Positions 17,646 through 26,179 of a stretch of DNA of 64,000 nucleotides are shown piece after piece; position 1 is the first letter of the stretch, and the number at the start of each line of letters is the position of its first letter. The stretch comes from Aquabacterium sp. (GTDB taxonomy: Bacteria > Pseudomonadota > Gammaproteobacteria > Burkholderiales > Burkholderiaceae_C). The stretch lies in assembly GCF_029946005.1 (NCBI RefSeq), contig NZ_JAQSDR010000012.1, positions 1 to 64,000 of the forward strand, in the 5' to 3' direction. The position numbers and the translations under genes are program-made. The notes beneath the pieces were generated by a model. That model did no database searches and was not told the origin of the DNA. It saw only the letters and a list, made by a program, of their open reading frames with translations.

Positions 17646-20323
17646 GCTGGGGCTTTCCGGCGGCGCCAGGCTTTCTCCAGCTCAACGACCACGCCCACGA
17701 TCAAAGCGGCCCCCAGGCAGAGGGCCAACTCGGTCAGGCTCAGGGCTTGGGTCTTGAAGATCGGCTGCAAGATCGGGATGTAGATGGTGGCCATCTGCAG
17801 CAGGAAGGTCAGCAACACCGCGCCCAGCAAGGGCTGGTTGCTGCCCAGCCCCAGTTGCCACAGGGATTGCGTTTCCGAGCGGATCGTCAGCACATGAACC
17901 ATCTGTGACAGCGTGAGCGCCGTGAACACCATGGTCTGCCAATGCGTGTTGCCGTTGTGCAAAGCCCAGGCCTGCAGGCCCAGGCACAGCCCGCCAATCA
18001 GCAGCCCAATGCCCAGGATGTGCTGCCACATGCCATGCGCAAACAGGCTTTCGTTCGGCGCACGAGGAGGGCGCTGCATGACGCCCCGCTCAGCGGGCTC
18101 GGCGGCCAGGGCCAGGCCCGGCAGGCCATCGGTGACCAGGTTGACCCACAAGATGTGAATGGGCTGCAGCGGGATCGGCAGCAGCAACATGGGCGCCAGG
18201 AAGAGGGTCCAGATCTCGCCTGAATTGCCCGTCATGGCGTAACGCACGAACTTGCGGATGTTGTCGTAGATGCGGCGCCCTTCCCGAACCGCTGCGACGA
18301 TGGTGGCGAAGTTGTCGTCGAGCAGCACGATGCTGGAAGCTTCGCGCGCCACATCCGTGCCGACCTTGCCCATGGACACCCCGATGTCCGCGCGCTTCAA
18401 GGCCGGGGCATCGTTCACGCCATCGCCTGTCATGGCCACAAAGTGACCCAATGCCTGAAGTGCCTCGACGATGCGGATCTTTTGTGCCGGGTCCACGCGG
18501 GCATACACACGCACGTGGGCGGCACGTTGCTGCAGGGCCGCCTCGTCCAGCGTGCCCAGATCCTGGCCGGTCAGCACATCGGCCTGCGGGTCGGTCACGA
18601 TCCCCAGGCGGTGCGCGATGGCGCGGGCGGTGGCGGGGTGATCGCCAGTGATCATGACCGGGGTGATGCCCGCGGCGATGCAATCGCGCACAGCGGCGGC
18701 GGCTTCGGGGCGCGGCGGGTCGATCAAGGCGATGAGACCTAGGAACTGCAATTCGCTTTCGACCGAGGCCAGCGCGTTCGTGTCCGGCAAGCGGGCGTGG
18801 TCGCGTCGGGCCAGGGCCAGCACGCGCAGGCCTTGTGCGGCCAGCTCGGTGGCGTTGGCGAGCAGGGCGGCACCATCAAGGGCGGCGGGCCCTTGCGGCG
18901 TCCACTGCGTGCCGCAGCAAGGCAACACCGACTCGGGTGCCCCCTTGGTGTAGGCGACATACCCCGCCTGGCCACGATGGAAGGTGGTCATGCGTTTGCG
19001 CTCAGAATCAAAGGGCTGCTCTTGCACGCGGGGCATGGCCACTTCCAGCGCGGTCTTGTCGATCTGTGCGCTCAAGGCGGCCAGCACCAGCGCGGTTTCT
19101 GTCGGGTCGCCCTCCCAGTCTGCGGGGGCGTGCCCCTGGCGAGCGTCATTGCACAAGGCGGCGGCCTGCAAGGCCTCACGGTGCACCGGGCCTGGCAGTG
19201 CATCGCCCGGCACCCAGGACTGCCCTTGCGCCAGCAGCAACTCGGCATGCATTTGGTTCTGGGTCAGCGTGCCTGTTTTGTCGGAGCAAATGACCGTGAC
19301 CGAGCCCAAGGTCTCCACCGATGGCAGGCGCCGAACCAGGGCATGCTGCGACACCATTCGGCGCGCACCGAGCGCCAGCAACACCGTGACCACGGCGGGC
19401 AGGGCCTCGGGAATGGCGGCCACCGCCAGGCTGATCGCGGTCAAGGCCATCAGCAAAGGCGCCTCGCCACGCAGCACCCCGACGGCAAAGATCACCACGC
19501 AGATGCCGATCACGCCCAGGGCCAGGCGTTTGCCAAACGCGGCCAGGCGCCGTTGCAGCGGGGTGCTGCGGTCTTCACTGTTGAGCAACTGAGCCACCTT
19601 GCCCAGCTCGGTGTCCATCCCGATGGCCACCACCAGGCCGCGCGCCCGGCCATGGGTGGCCGTTGTGCCCTTGAACGCCATGTTGAGTCGATCACCCAAG
19701 GCGGCGCCTTGCGCATGGGGCAGCGCATCGGTTTGTTTGTCCACGGGCACGGATTCACCGGTCAGGGCCGATTCGTCCACCTGAAGCCGGGCCAGCTCGA
19801 TCAGGCGAAGGTCGGCAGGAACCTGGTTGCCCGCCTCCAGCAAAACCACATCGCCTGGCACCAACATGCTGGCGGCCACCACCTGAACTTCGCCGCCGCG
19901 CAGCACCGTGGCTTGCGCGGCAGCGAGTTGGCGCAAGGCTGCCATGGCCTTGTCGGCCCGCCACGACTGCACGAAGCCGATGACCGCATTGAGCAAGACG
20001 ATGACGACGATGGCCAGCGTGTCAGCCAGCTCACCAATGACGCCTGCGATGAGGGCGGCGACCAACAGCACCAGCACCATGAAGTCCTTGAACTGGTCGG
20101 CCAGCAAGGCGATCCACCCTCGGCGCTCGTGAGTTTGCAAGGCGTTGGCGCCGTGGCGTTTGGCGCGCTCTTGCGCTTGCGCCAACGGCAGCCCCACGGC
20201 CAGGTCGACCCCGTGCTCACGCGCCACCGCGTGCGCCTCACACTGGTGCCATGCGGTCCTTTCAGGCAAGTCCTTCACGTGGTCAGATCCTTCAATACGA
20301 TCAGCGGCGAGACAATGAACCAT
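17642..20323 (-). CDS. Cation-transporting P-type ATPase (P2A, Ca2+-ATPase-like)
   Basis: This is an 893-residue pump with an N-terminal cation-ATPase domain, the actuator motif LTGESVPV, phosphorylation site CSDKTGTLTQNQ, hinge MTGDGVNDAPALKRADIGVSMG and about ten membrane segments. FLAPMLLLPIPLQPIHILWVNLVTDGLPGLALAAEP in M5-M6 is typical of the SERCA/PMCA-like P2 group. Calcium is the best guess for substrate, supported by the coupled exchanger; Mg2+ or Mn2+ remain possible. The ATG at 20323 lies far before the first recognisable helix; the GTG at 20279 (VKDLPERTAW) is an equally good start. Confidence 0.92.
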   Translation of the reverse strand: MVHCLAADRIEGSDHVKDLPERTAWHQCEAHAVAREHGVDLAVGLPLAQAQERAKRHGANALQTHERRGWIALLADQFKDFMVLVLLVAALIAGVIGELADTLAIVVIVLLNAVIGFVQSWRADKAMAALRQLAAAQATVLRGGEVQVVAASMLVPGDVVLLEAGNQVPADLRLIELARLQVDESALTGESVPVDKQTDALPHAQGAALGDRLNMAFKGTTATHGRARGLVVAIGMDTELGKVAQLLNSEDRSTPLQRRLAAFGKRLALGVIGICVVIFAVGVLRGEAPLLMALTAISLAVAAIPEALPAVVTVLLALGARRMVSQHALVRRLPSVETLGSVTVICSDKTGTLTQNQMHAELLLAQGQSWVPGDALPGPVHREALQAAALCNDARQGHAPADWEGDPTETALVLAALSAQIDKTALEVAMPRVQEQPFDSERKRMTTFHRGQAGYVAYTKGAPESVLPCCGTQWTPQGPAALDGAALLANATELAAQGLRVLALARRDHARLPDTNALASVESELQFLGLIALIDPPRPEAAAAVRDCIAAGITPVMITGDHPATARAIAHRLGIVTDPQADVLTGQDLGTLDEAALQQRAAHVRVYARVDPAQKIRIVEALQALGHFVAMTGDGVNDAPALKRADIGVSMGKVGTDVAREASSIVLLDDNFATIVAAVREGRRIYDNIRKFVRYAMTGNSGEIWTLFLAPMLLLPIPLQPIHILWVNLVTDGLPGLALAAEPAERGVMQRPPRAPNESLFAHGMWQHILGIGLLIGGLCLGLQAWALHNGNTHWQTMVFTALTLSQMVHVLTIRSETQSLWQLGLGSNQPLLGAVLLTFLLQMATIYIPILQPIFKTQALSLTELALCLGAALIVGVVVELEKAWRRRKAPA

Positions 20324-20412
20324 TCCCGTCCCAGTCTACTGCGCACCCTCATGGCAGGGATCGCGCAGGCAAAGGCAGCTTGATCCCGGTCGAGGAGCAA
20401 AAAGCGGATCGG

Positions 20413-20632
20413 TGGAGGTCAGCAGCGGATCAGCCACGATCTGCGACGGGGTTTAAAAAGGCGCCACCCCTCATCCGTTTGGTACTACTTGCTTGCGCGC
20501 GGCGTCGTGACTTGGCGGGCAGGGTCAGCGCGCTGGTCCAAAGATCCAGCATCTGCTTGGTGCCCTCCGTCACCAGCACGTTCGCTTGATGCTTTGATTC
20601 GGCGGTGGCTAGGCCGCGGGTCCGTAATCAGT
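20413..20632 (-). pseudogene. Truncated duplicate of the 69-residue small gene at 14556
   Basis: On the minus strand, directly after a TGA, the frame reads LRTRGLATAESKHQANVLVTEGTKQMLDLWTSALTLPAKSRRRAQ. This aligns with ARGRVAAESKRQANAMMTEGTKQMIDMWTGALTSPAKPKRKRNR of the gene at 14556-14765. The N-terminal third and the start codon are missing, and the frame runs past the original end. The ORF track does not show it because there is no start. It fills most of the gap between the ATPase and PEP-CTERM genes. Confidence 0.8.
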
Positions 20633-20710
20633 GGCATACCCGGGCTAACCCCTGCGGACAAGCATGCCACTCGCTCACTAAAATTCAAGAGCCCTCAAAG
20701 GGGGCAGAGC

Positions 20711-20748
20711 GGGAGGCTCTTTCCTAGAATGAGGGCGGCCTCCCTTTT
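20711..20748. repeat. Inverted repeat ahead of the PEP-CTERM gene
   Basis: GGGAGGC (20711-20717) and GCCTCCC (20738-20744) can pair around a 20-nt loop, followed by TTTTC. It lies about 30 bp before the PEP-CTERM start codon. It could be a weak terminator for upstream transcription or a leader hairpin. The loop contains GAATGAGGG, a partial match to the palindromes described further downstream. Confidence 0.45.
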
Positions 20749-20775
20749 CATTCTCATGAATCCAGGAGAGTAAGC

Positions 20776-21573
20776 ATGAAATTTGCATTCAAGACTTTGG
20801 TCGCTGCCGCCGCATTCGTCGCAGCAGGCGCTGCAAGCGCCCAACAATGGCAATTCGTTTCCGGTTCGGGCGGCCTGACCTTCTCGGGTGACGCGCTGTC
20901 GGCCCTCAGTGCTTCGGGTTCCAACGTCATCACCGCCCGCACTGTACCCACCATTACTGGTCTGGACATCAGCGGCGCTACCAATACCGCGGCCTACACC
21001 AAGGCCACCGGCAACGTCAACCTGACATTCAGCGCTGCCACCGTCACGGGTGACAGCCTGACCTCGCTCCACGCGGCCAACTCTCTTGTGGAGATTCAGC
21101 GCAATGTCTTCAACGACGATGAAACCATCACCAAGCGTTCGATTTTCATGGCGAATTTCGATGTGAACCTGGCCACCTCCACCATCTCGGCCGACCTGTA
21201 CTCGCGCACGAATGTCGGTGCCCTGGTGAGCTACGGCACGCGGTCCATTTTCACGGCCGACATCCCGGGCGTGGTCGGTGGCACCGAAGGCAACATCGTG
21301 GTCACGGGCGGCGGTTTTTGGCCCACTGGCGCGGCGAGCGGCAGCCTTGCCGGCAGCTTGCGCATGAATTTGGGGACGGCCGACCTCATCCTGGCCAGCC
21401 TGGGCCTCTCGACGGCCGAGTCCGATCCCGTGGCCATTCTGGTTCGCTCGTCGAATTGGGGCACGACGCAGGCCGCTGGTACCTTCGCGGTGCCTGAGCC
21501 TTCAACCTACGCCATGTTCGGCATGGGTTTGTTGGCCGTGGGCGCCGTCGCTCGCCGCCGCAAAGCCGCCTGA
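20776..21573 (+). CDS. PEP-CTERM sorting domain protein
   Basis: The 265-residue product has a Sec signal peptide ending ASAQ (about residue 23), a low-complexity Ser/Thr/Ala/Gly-rich body, and a canonical C-terminal sorting tail: VPEPSTYAMFGMGLLAVGAVARRRKAA, i.e. the PEP motif, a hydrophobic helix and an Arg cluster. Exosortase cuts at PEP-CTERM and the protein is usually delivered to the cell surface or the EPS matrix. The body matches no domain I recognise. AGGAGAG precedes the ATG well. No exosortase is in the window, but EpsI, EpsG and EpsF are, near 62-64 kb. Confidence 0.93.
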   Translation: MKFAFKTLVAAAAFVAAGAASAQQWQFVSGSGGLTFSGDALSALSASGSNVITARTVPTITGLDISGATNTAAYTKATGNVNLTFSAATVTGDSLTSLHAANSLVEIQRNVFNDDETITKRSIFMANFDVNLATSTISADLYSRTNVGALVSYGTRSIFTADIPGVVGGTEGNIVVTGGGFWPTGAASGSLAGSLRMNLGTADLILASLGLSTAESDPVAILVRSSNWGTTQAAGTFAVPEPSTYAMFGMGLLAVGAVARRRKAA

Positions 21574-21607
21574 GCCTGATCAGCCTTGACGTGATTCAAG
21601 GCTGCGC

Positions 21608-21639
21608 AAACCGCCCCAGAGCTTGGGGCGGTTTTTTTT
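21608..21639 (+). terminator. Rho-independent terminator of the PEP-CTERM gene
   Basis: An 11-bp perfect stem AAACCGCCCCA / TGGGGCGGTTT with a GAGCT loop merges into an eight-T run. It sits 35 bp after the stop codon. Confidence 0.95.
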
Positions 21640-21722
21640 CGCGAGTGCTTTCGCGCGGCAGGTGAAATAATGGCGGTCTTTGCACACGCCGTCCACAGAC
21701 GCAGCACCCGCCCGGAGAGCGC

Positions 21723-21998
21723 ATGAAAGACCACTACGCTAGCCTTGGCCTGGGCAGCGCCGCCACGCTGGCCGACATCAAAAAGGCCTTCCGCCAGAAG
21801 GCCTCGCTCTACCACCCCGACCGCAACACCGCCGACGACGCGGCGGAGCGCTTCAGGGCCGTGCAAGAGGCCTACGGCGTCCTGTCGGACACCGAAAAAC
21901 GCCAGGCCTACGACGACAACCGCCGCCGCAACCTGCTCGACAGCCCGATCGAGACCGCCCGCGACATCTGGCAAAACTACTTCAGCGCCTTGCTTTGA
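21723..21998 (+). CDS. Stand-alone J-domain protein
   Basis: The 91-residue protein is essentially only a DnaJ J-domain: DHYASLGLGSAATLADIKKAFRQKASLYHPDRN with the HPD tripeptide at 31-33 that triggers DnaK ATP hydrolysis, then helix III/IV (FRAVQEAYGVLSDTEKRQAYD). There is no Gly/Phe, zinc-finger or substrate-binding region. It opens a run of four co-directional genes with unknown partners, so it may recruit DnaK to one of them. Confidence 0.93.
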   Translation: MKDHYASLGLGSAATLADIKKAFRQKASLYHPDRNTADDAAERFRAVQEAYGVLSDTEKRQAYDDNRRRNLLDSPIETARDIWQNYFSALL

Positions 21999-22014
21999 CG
22001 AACTTCATCCCCAC

Positions 22015-22566
22015 ATGAGCATCTCCCCCTTCTTCCATGAACTGCGCTCGGCTTACCAGGCTGAACTGGACGACCTGAGCTCCGACTCCGAAGGCAAGGA
22101 CGTGCTTCGCCAACGCCTGGCCGCCAAGCGCAAGGAGGTCGATTTCTTGCTGCAGATGGTTGATCTGTGCCCCGAGATGGTCGCCGTCGTGTTCCACCAG
22201 GGCTTCCGCTTTCCGCAGCCGGTGCTGATGGACCAATTGCTGAGCCTGGAGGCCGACGAGTTTCCGGAGTGGGACAGCCTGGTCAACGCCATTCAGTTGA
22301 CCCCGTGGGCGCAAGAGTTGGCCCAAGTGTTCCTGAAAGAGCCCTCCGGTGGTCGCTTCCTGACCGTGGCGGCCGGCCTGGAATACATGCACGGCAAGCT
22401 TGACCCCGCCCAGGCCGCCCGGGCGGCCGAAGAGGACAAGGAAGACGAAGGCGAAGACCGCGACGAAGACCGCACATTTGAGCAGGACCACAATGACGAA
22501 GACCGCGCCCGCGAAGAAGCCGGTGCCGACTGGATGGTCGAACAAGGTTTCGACCGCAAAGACTGA
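22015..22566 (+). CDS. Conserved-looking protein of unknown function with acidic tail
   Basis: I use the ATG at 22015 (MSISPFFHELRSAYQAELDDL), 16 bp after the J-domain gene; the upstream part of the listed ORF is a shadow. The 183-residue product is mainly helical to about residue 140 and ends in a strongly acidic stretch (EEDKEDEGEDRDEDRTFEQDHNDEDRAREE). No signal peptide, membrane helix or known domain was found. The acidic tail suggests a cytosolic protein that may bind a basic partner or act as a chaperone adaptor. The context with a J-domain is the only clue. Confidence 0.7.
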   Translation: MSISPFFHELRSAYQAELDDLSSDSEGKDVLRQRLAAKRKEVDFLLQMVDLCPEMVAVVFHQGFRFPQPVLMDQLLSLEADEFPEWDSLVNAIQLTPWAQELAQVFLKEPSGGRFLTVAAGLEYMHGKLDPAQAARAAEEDKEDEGEDRDEDRTFEQDHNDEDRAREEAGADWMVEQGFDRKD

Positions 22567-22587
22567 TTGAACGAAGAAAGCCCCTTG

Positions 22588-23340
22588 ATGAGCAGCCACC
22601 ACCTTGCCCTGATCGCCAAAACCCAAAGCCTGATCGCCGCTGGCGACATCGTGGGGGCCGAATCCGCCCTGGTCGAGCTGGCCGACACCGAGGGCGATGG
22701 TGCGTTGATGGTGGTGCTGGAGCAGCTGCCGCCCAAAGACATTCTGGCCGTCATCCGCGAGTACGACAACTCCAAGGAGTCGATCATCAACCTGATGGTC
22801 ACGCCCGCCCAGTTCGCCCGTGCTGTGGTGATCGAGAAGCGCTACAAGGACCTGACCCGCACCCACCTGCGCGGCATGGTCAACTCCATCATCTTCCGCG
22901 AAGACGCCAGCCCGGTTGAATTCCTCAACGCCGTGGGCGACCTCGAAGGGGGCAGCGAAGCTCTGGCCGACTACTTTGCCGACAAGTGGAGCCGCGTCGA
23001 AACCTTTGCCCGCACCGGCAGTTTCGATGGCCTGGAAGACGATGGCCAGATGCTGTCCGAGACCGCGCTCTACGCCTCCGCTTACGTCAAGCCCATCGTC
23101 GATCAAGACGAAGTGGCCGACCAGGACTGGATGGAACTGGCCTGGATCCTGCGCTACCAATGCCCCGACCTGTTCATCGAGACCTTGCTGGTGCTGCGCG
23201 CCAAGTCGCGCGCTTTCGATGCCGGACTGGAAGAAGAGGCCGAAGAGGAAGAGGGCGATGGCAAGGTCAATCTGTCCGACACCGACCGCGGCAAGATCAC
23301 GCCCGCTTCCCTGGAATCGGAAGAAGAGTCGGCGATCTAA
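22588..23340 (+). CDS. Protein of unknown function, J-domain operon gene 3
   Basis: The listed ORF begins with TTG at 22567; the ATG at 22588 (MSSHHLALIAKTQSLIAAGD) is more likely and has GAAGAAAG upstream. The product is about 250 residues, helical, rich in Leu, Ala, Asp and Glu, with LVELADTEGDGALMVVLEQLPPKDILAVIREYD resembling a repeat-like helical scaffold, and an acidic C-terminus (LEEEAEEEEGDGK). No known catalytic motif is visible. The stop codon TAA is followed at once by the next ATG, so these genes are tightly co-translated. Confidence 0.7.
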   Translation: MSSHHLALIAKTQSLIAAGDIVGAESALVELADTEGDGALMVVLEQLPPKDILAVIREYDNSKESIINLMVTPAQFARAVVIEKRYKDLTRTHLRGMVNSIIFREDASPVEFLNAVGDLEGGSEALADYFADKWSRVETFARTGSFDGLEDDGQMLSETALYASAYVKPIVDQDEVADQDWMELAWILRYQCPDLFIETLLVLRAKSRAFDAGLEEEAEEEEGDGKVNLSDTDRGKITPASLESEEESAI

Positions 23341-24567
23341 ATGACGGGCAGTCCAGCTTTCGATTCACCATCGTCCATCGCGGTCTACGACGCGCGGCCT
23401 TTCTTCGAGAAGGCGCTGCAGTATGGCGTGCGCCACGGCATCCTTGACCAGGCCAAGCTGGACACCATCTGCCACGATGCGCCCAAAGGCATGGTGCAGA
23501 TTGCCAGCTACTTTGGCAGCGAGTTCCTGCGCCCCGAGCTTGAAAAAGCCAAGGACCGGCTGGTGAACCTGGTCAGCCTCTACCTGGAAGAAACCTGTGG
23601 CGGTGAGTTGCGCCCAGCGGCCGAGTCGCTGCGCGACCACTCCTTCCTGTCGCGCTCCAAGGGCGGCTCGGACATGCTCAAGCGCCTGATCGCCATGCCG
23701 CAGACCAGCCATTTCGGCATGAACGAGCGCCACGGCTTCACCGACGACCACATCCCGCAACTGGCCAAGTGGTCGCTGCGCAGCCTGGCCGACTACCGGG
23801 CCGAGTTGGCCCAGCGCAGCCACGCCGCGCAAGCCATGGACGCGGCCATCTGGCTGGCCGAAGCCTTGGGCACGGATGCCGCCGAGCTGGAAGAGGCCGG
23901 CGCCGACGCCGATGCGGTCATCCGCACCGCGCTGCTCACCTTGGCCACCAAGCACACCGACCTGCCCGACTGGCCCGCCTTCGACAAGATGGTGGCCGCC
24001 TTGCGCAAGAAGCCGCCCGCCAAACTGGCAGCCAGCCTGCCGCCCAAGGTGCCCGAACACCTCAAGCCGGTGATGGATGAAGCCTGGCAATCGGTCTTGG
24101 CCGACCTGTCCAAGATCCTGGACGCCAACGCGACGCCTCACAAGCTGTTCCACAAAACGCCGGCCTTTCGGGGCCGCTATTTCTGGATTGAAGACGCCTT
24201 GAGCGAGGTGGACCACCACGACCGCTCAGCCTCTGCCAGCTGGAAAAAAATCACCGCGGGCCACAGCGATGAGGGCTCCTTGATCACCTTGTTTCTGTGC
24301 GTGGCCACCAGTACCGCCCCCAAGACGATGCTGACCGAGCGCAGCGCCGCCACCCTGATCCGCAAGATCCGAAAGACCGGCCTGGATGCCGAGTTGGCCA
24401 GCCAGTACATCCGCGACCACGCGCCCATGCAGCACCAGGACGACTATGTCCAACTGTGGCAGTCCTTCATCACCGAGGCGCTGGCCACCTTGAAGAGCGA
24501 TGCCGACTACGCCTTGAAAGACGCCATGGCCGTGCTGCGCCGCGAGGGCAATGTGGCGCCGGCCTGA
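23341..24567 (+). CDS. Protein of unknown function, J-domain operon gene 4
   Basis: The 408-residue product starts directly after the previous stop (TAAATG). It is soluble and mostly helical, with MKRLIAMPQTSHFGMNERHGFTD-like and HKTPAFRGRYFWIEDALSEVDHHDRSASASWKKITAGHSDEG-like conserved-looking blocks, the latter rich in His, Asp and aromatic residues. No family is recognised. It ends the operon; the following gene is convergent. All four genes have the same high-GC codon use as core genes, so they do not look newly acquired. Confidence 0.7.
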   Translation: MTGSPAFDSPSSIAVYDARPFFEKALQYGVRHGILDQAKLDTICHDAPKGMVQIASYFGSEFLRPELEKAKDRLVNLVSLYLEETCGGELRPAAESLRDHSFLSRSKGGSDMLKRLIAMPQTSHFGMNERHGFTDDHIPQLAKWSLRSLADYRAELAQRSHAAQAMDAAIWLAEALGTDAAELEEAGADADAVIRTALLTLATKHTDLPDWPAFDKMVAALRKKPPAKLAASLPPKVPEHLKPVMDEAWQSVLADLSKILDANATPHKLFHKTPAFRGRYFWIEDALSEVDHHDRSASASWKKITAGHSDEGSLITLFLCVATSTAPKTMLTERSAATLIRKIRKTGLDAELASQYIRDHAPMQHQDDYVQLWQSFITEALATLKSDADYALKDAMAVLRREGNVAPA

Positions 24568-24590
24568 GGCCGTTCAGGCCCGCGCACGGC

Positions 24591-25823
24591 TCACTTGGGC
24601 GTGATCTTCCACAGTTCACCCTTGGCCTGATCGGTCACCATGTACAGCGCGCCATCCGGCCCCTGGCGGACATCGCGCAGGCGTTGCTGGCGATCGCCCA
24701 GCAGGTGCTCTTCGCCCACCACGCGATCGCCCTTGATCTCCAGGCGCACCAGCCAGCCTTCCTTGAGCGAACCCAGGAAGAGGCTGCCCTGCCAGGCCGG
24801 GAAGGCCTTGCCGGTGTAAAACTGCGCGCCCGAAGGCGCGATCACCGGGTCCCAGTAGTACGCCGGGGGAGCAAAGCCCGGTCGGTCGGTCAAGGCCCCT
24901 TCGATAGGCTGTCCTGAATATTCTTCGCCAAACGACACCAGCGGCCAGCCAAAGTTTTTGCCTCGGCCGATCAGGTTCAGTTCGTCGCCACCGCGCGGGC
25001 CCATCTCGGCGGTCCACAAACGTCCCTGTGCGTCGAAGGCCGCCGACTCGACATTGCGGTGCCCCAGGCTCCAGATTTCGGGTTTGGCGCCTGGCGTGCC
25101 CACCAAGGGGTTGTCGGCGGGAGCGGTGCCATCGGGCTTCAGGCGCAGCAACTTGCCCAGGTGGCTGTCTGGCCGCTGCGCATGGGGTCGCATCTCGGCA
25201 TCCGAGCGTTCGCCGAGTGTCATGTACAACATGCCGTCTGGGCCAAAGGCCAGGCGTGAGCCAAAGTGCAGCCCACCGTCAAAGCCTGGCTGGGATTGGA
25301 AAATTACCTTGGCCTGCTCGATGCGCAGCCGGTCCGTTGACAGCACCCCCCGCGCCAGGCTGGTGCCATTCAGGCCCTTGCCACGTGCTTCGGTGAAGGT
25401 CCAGTAGATCAGCCGGTCGGTGGCAAACGTGGGGCTCAGCGCCACGTCCAGCAGGCCACCCTGGCCGCGCACTTCAACCGGGGGCAGCCCCGCCAAAGGC
25501 GGCCCGACCGTGCCGCTGGCCGACACGATCCGCATCGCGCCCACCTTCTCGGTGACCAGCAGCGTGCCATCGGGCAGGGGCTCCACGGCCCAGGGGCGGT
25601 TCAGGCCCTTGGTCAGCACGGTCAGCTGGTAGGCGACTTTGGTGTTCACGCCCGGTGCTCGGGTCTGGCCGACAAAGGCGGGGCGCTGGTGGGCGGCGTT
25701 GGGAGCGCGTGTCTCGATCGGCGTGCCAACCGGTCCGGGCACCGACGTGGCATCCGTGCAAGCGGCCGTCAACCCCAGCAGGGACAGCAGGACAGCCACG
25801 CTGGCGTGTTGCACCTCAGCCAT
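24591..25823 (-). CDS. PQQ-dependent aldose sugar dehydrogenase-like lipoprotein
   Basis: The 410-residue product has a lipoprotein signal with lipobox LTAAC near residue 22. The mature part is a soluble-glucose-dehydrogenase-type six-blade propeller: LNRPWAVEPLPDGTLLVTEKVGAMRIV, LDVALSPTFATDRLIYWTFTEA, LGHRNVESAAFDAQGRLWTAEMGPRGGDELNLIGRGKNFGWPLVSFGEEYSG and DVRQGPDGALYMVTD. These match the YliI/Asd family, which oxidises aldose sugars with PQQ in the periplasm. It overlaps the upstream 98-residue gene by 8 bp. The gene is convergent with the J-domain operon. Confidence 0.92.
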   Translation of the reverse strand: MAEVQHASVAVLLSLLGLTAACTDATSVPGPVGTPIETRAPNAAHQRPAFVGQTRAPGVNTKVAYQLTVLTKGLNRPWAVEPLPDGTLLVTEKVGAMRIVSASGTVGPPLAGLPPVEVRGQGGLLDVALSPTFATDRLIYWTFTEARGKGLNGTSLARGVLSTDRLRIEQAKVIFQSQPGFDGGLHFGSRLAFGPDGMLYMTLGERSDAEMRPHAQRPDSHLGKLLRLKPDGTAPADNPLVGTPGAKPEIWSLGHRNVESAAFDAQGRLWTAEMGPRGGDELNLIGRGKNFGWPLVSFGEEYSGQPIEGALTDRPGFAPPAYYWDPVIAPSGAQFYTGKAFPAWQGSLFLGSLKEGWLVRLEIKGDRVVGEEHLLGDRQQRLRDVRQGPDGALYMVTDQAKGELWKITPK

Positions 25824-26112
25824 CGGCGGATCCCGCCCGCGTCCTCGCTTGTCGGCAGATGTTGCTGCCCGTCAGGGTCAGGGTCAGGTTGCCACCGTCC
25901 CAGACCATCCAGTCCAGGTCGATGAACTCGTCGATGTCGCTGGGGGGGATCAGGTCGGCGCGGCGCTGCTTCAGCAAATCGACACAGGCCACCAGCGCGT
26001 CGCGCAGGGTGTCCAGGCGGGTGGGCAGGGCAGGCGGGGGCGTGACGGCGCCTTTGGTGCTGGCACGCGGGCGGCGTGCGCGGGGCCGGGCGGGCCCATT
26101 GAGCTCAGACAT
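25816..26112 (-). CDS. Small protein of unknown function
   Basis: The listed 253-residue ORF is largely a shadow of the DUF1345 gene. From the ATG at 26112 (MSELNGPARPRARRPRAST), preceded by GGAG, the product is 98 residues: a basic Pro/Arg-rich N-terminus and a helical part (LDTLRDALVACVDLLKQRRADLIPPSDIDEFIDLDWMVWDGGNLTLTLTG). It overlaps the start of the PQQ dehydrogenase by 8 bp, so it is likely co-expressed with it. No family recognised. Confidence 0.6.
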   Translation of the reverse strand: MSELNGPARPRARRPRASTKGAVTPPPALPTRLDTLRDALVACVDLLKQRRADLIPPSDIDEFIDLDWMVWDGGNLTLTLTGSNICRQARTRAGSADG

Positions 26113-26179
26113 GGGAAACTCCAAAAGCTGAGACACGTTAGCACGGCGATGCGGCTTGTTCCTGCCCGATACTCCCGGG

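Noticed and set aside
18797-20383. 528-residue plus-strand ORF
   Set aside because: It is antisense to the P-type ATPase, whose motifs are unambiguous.
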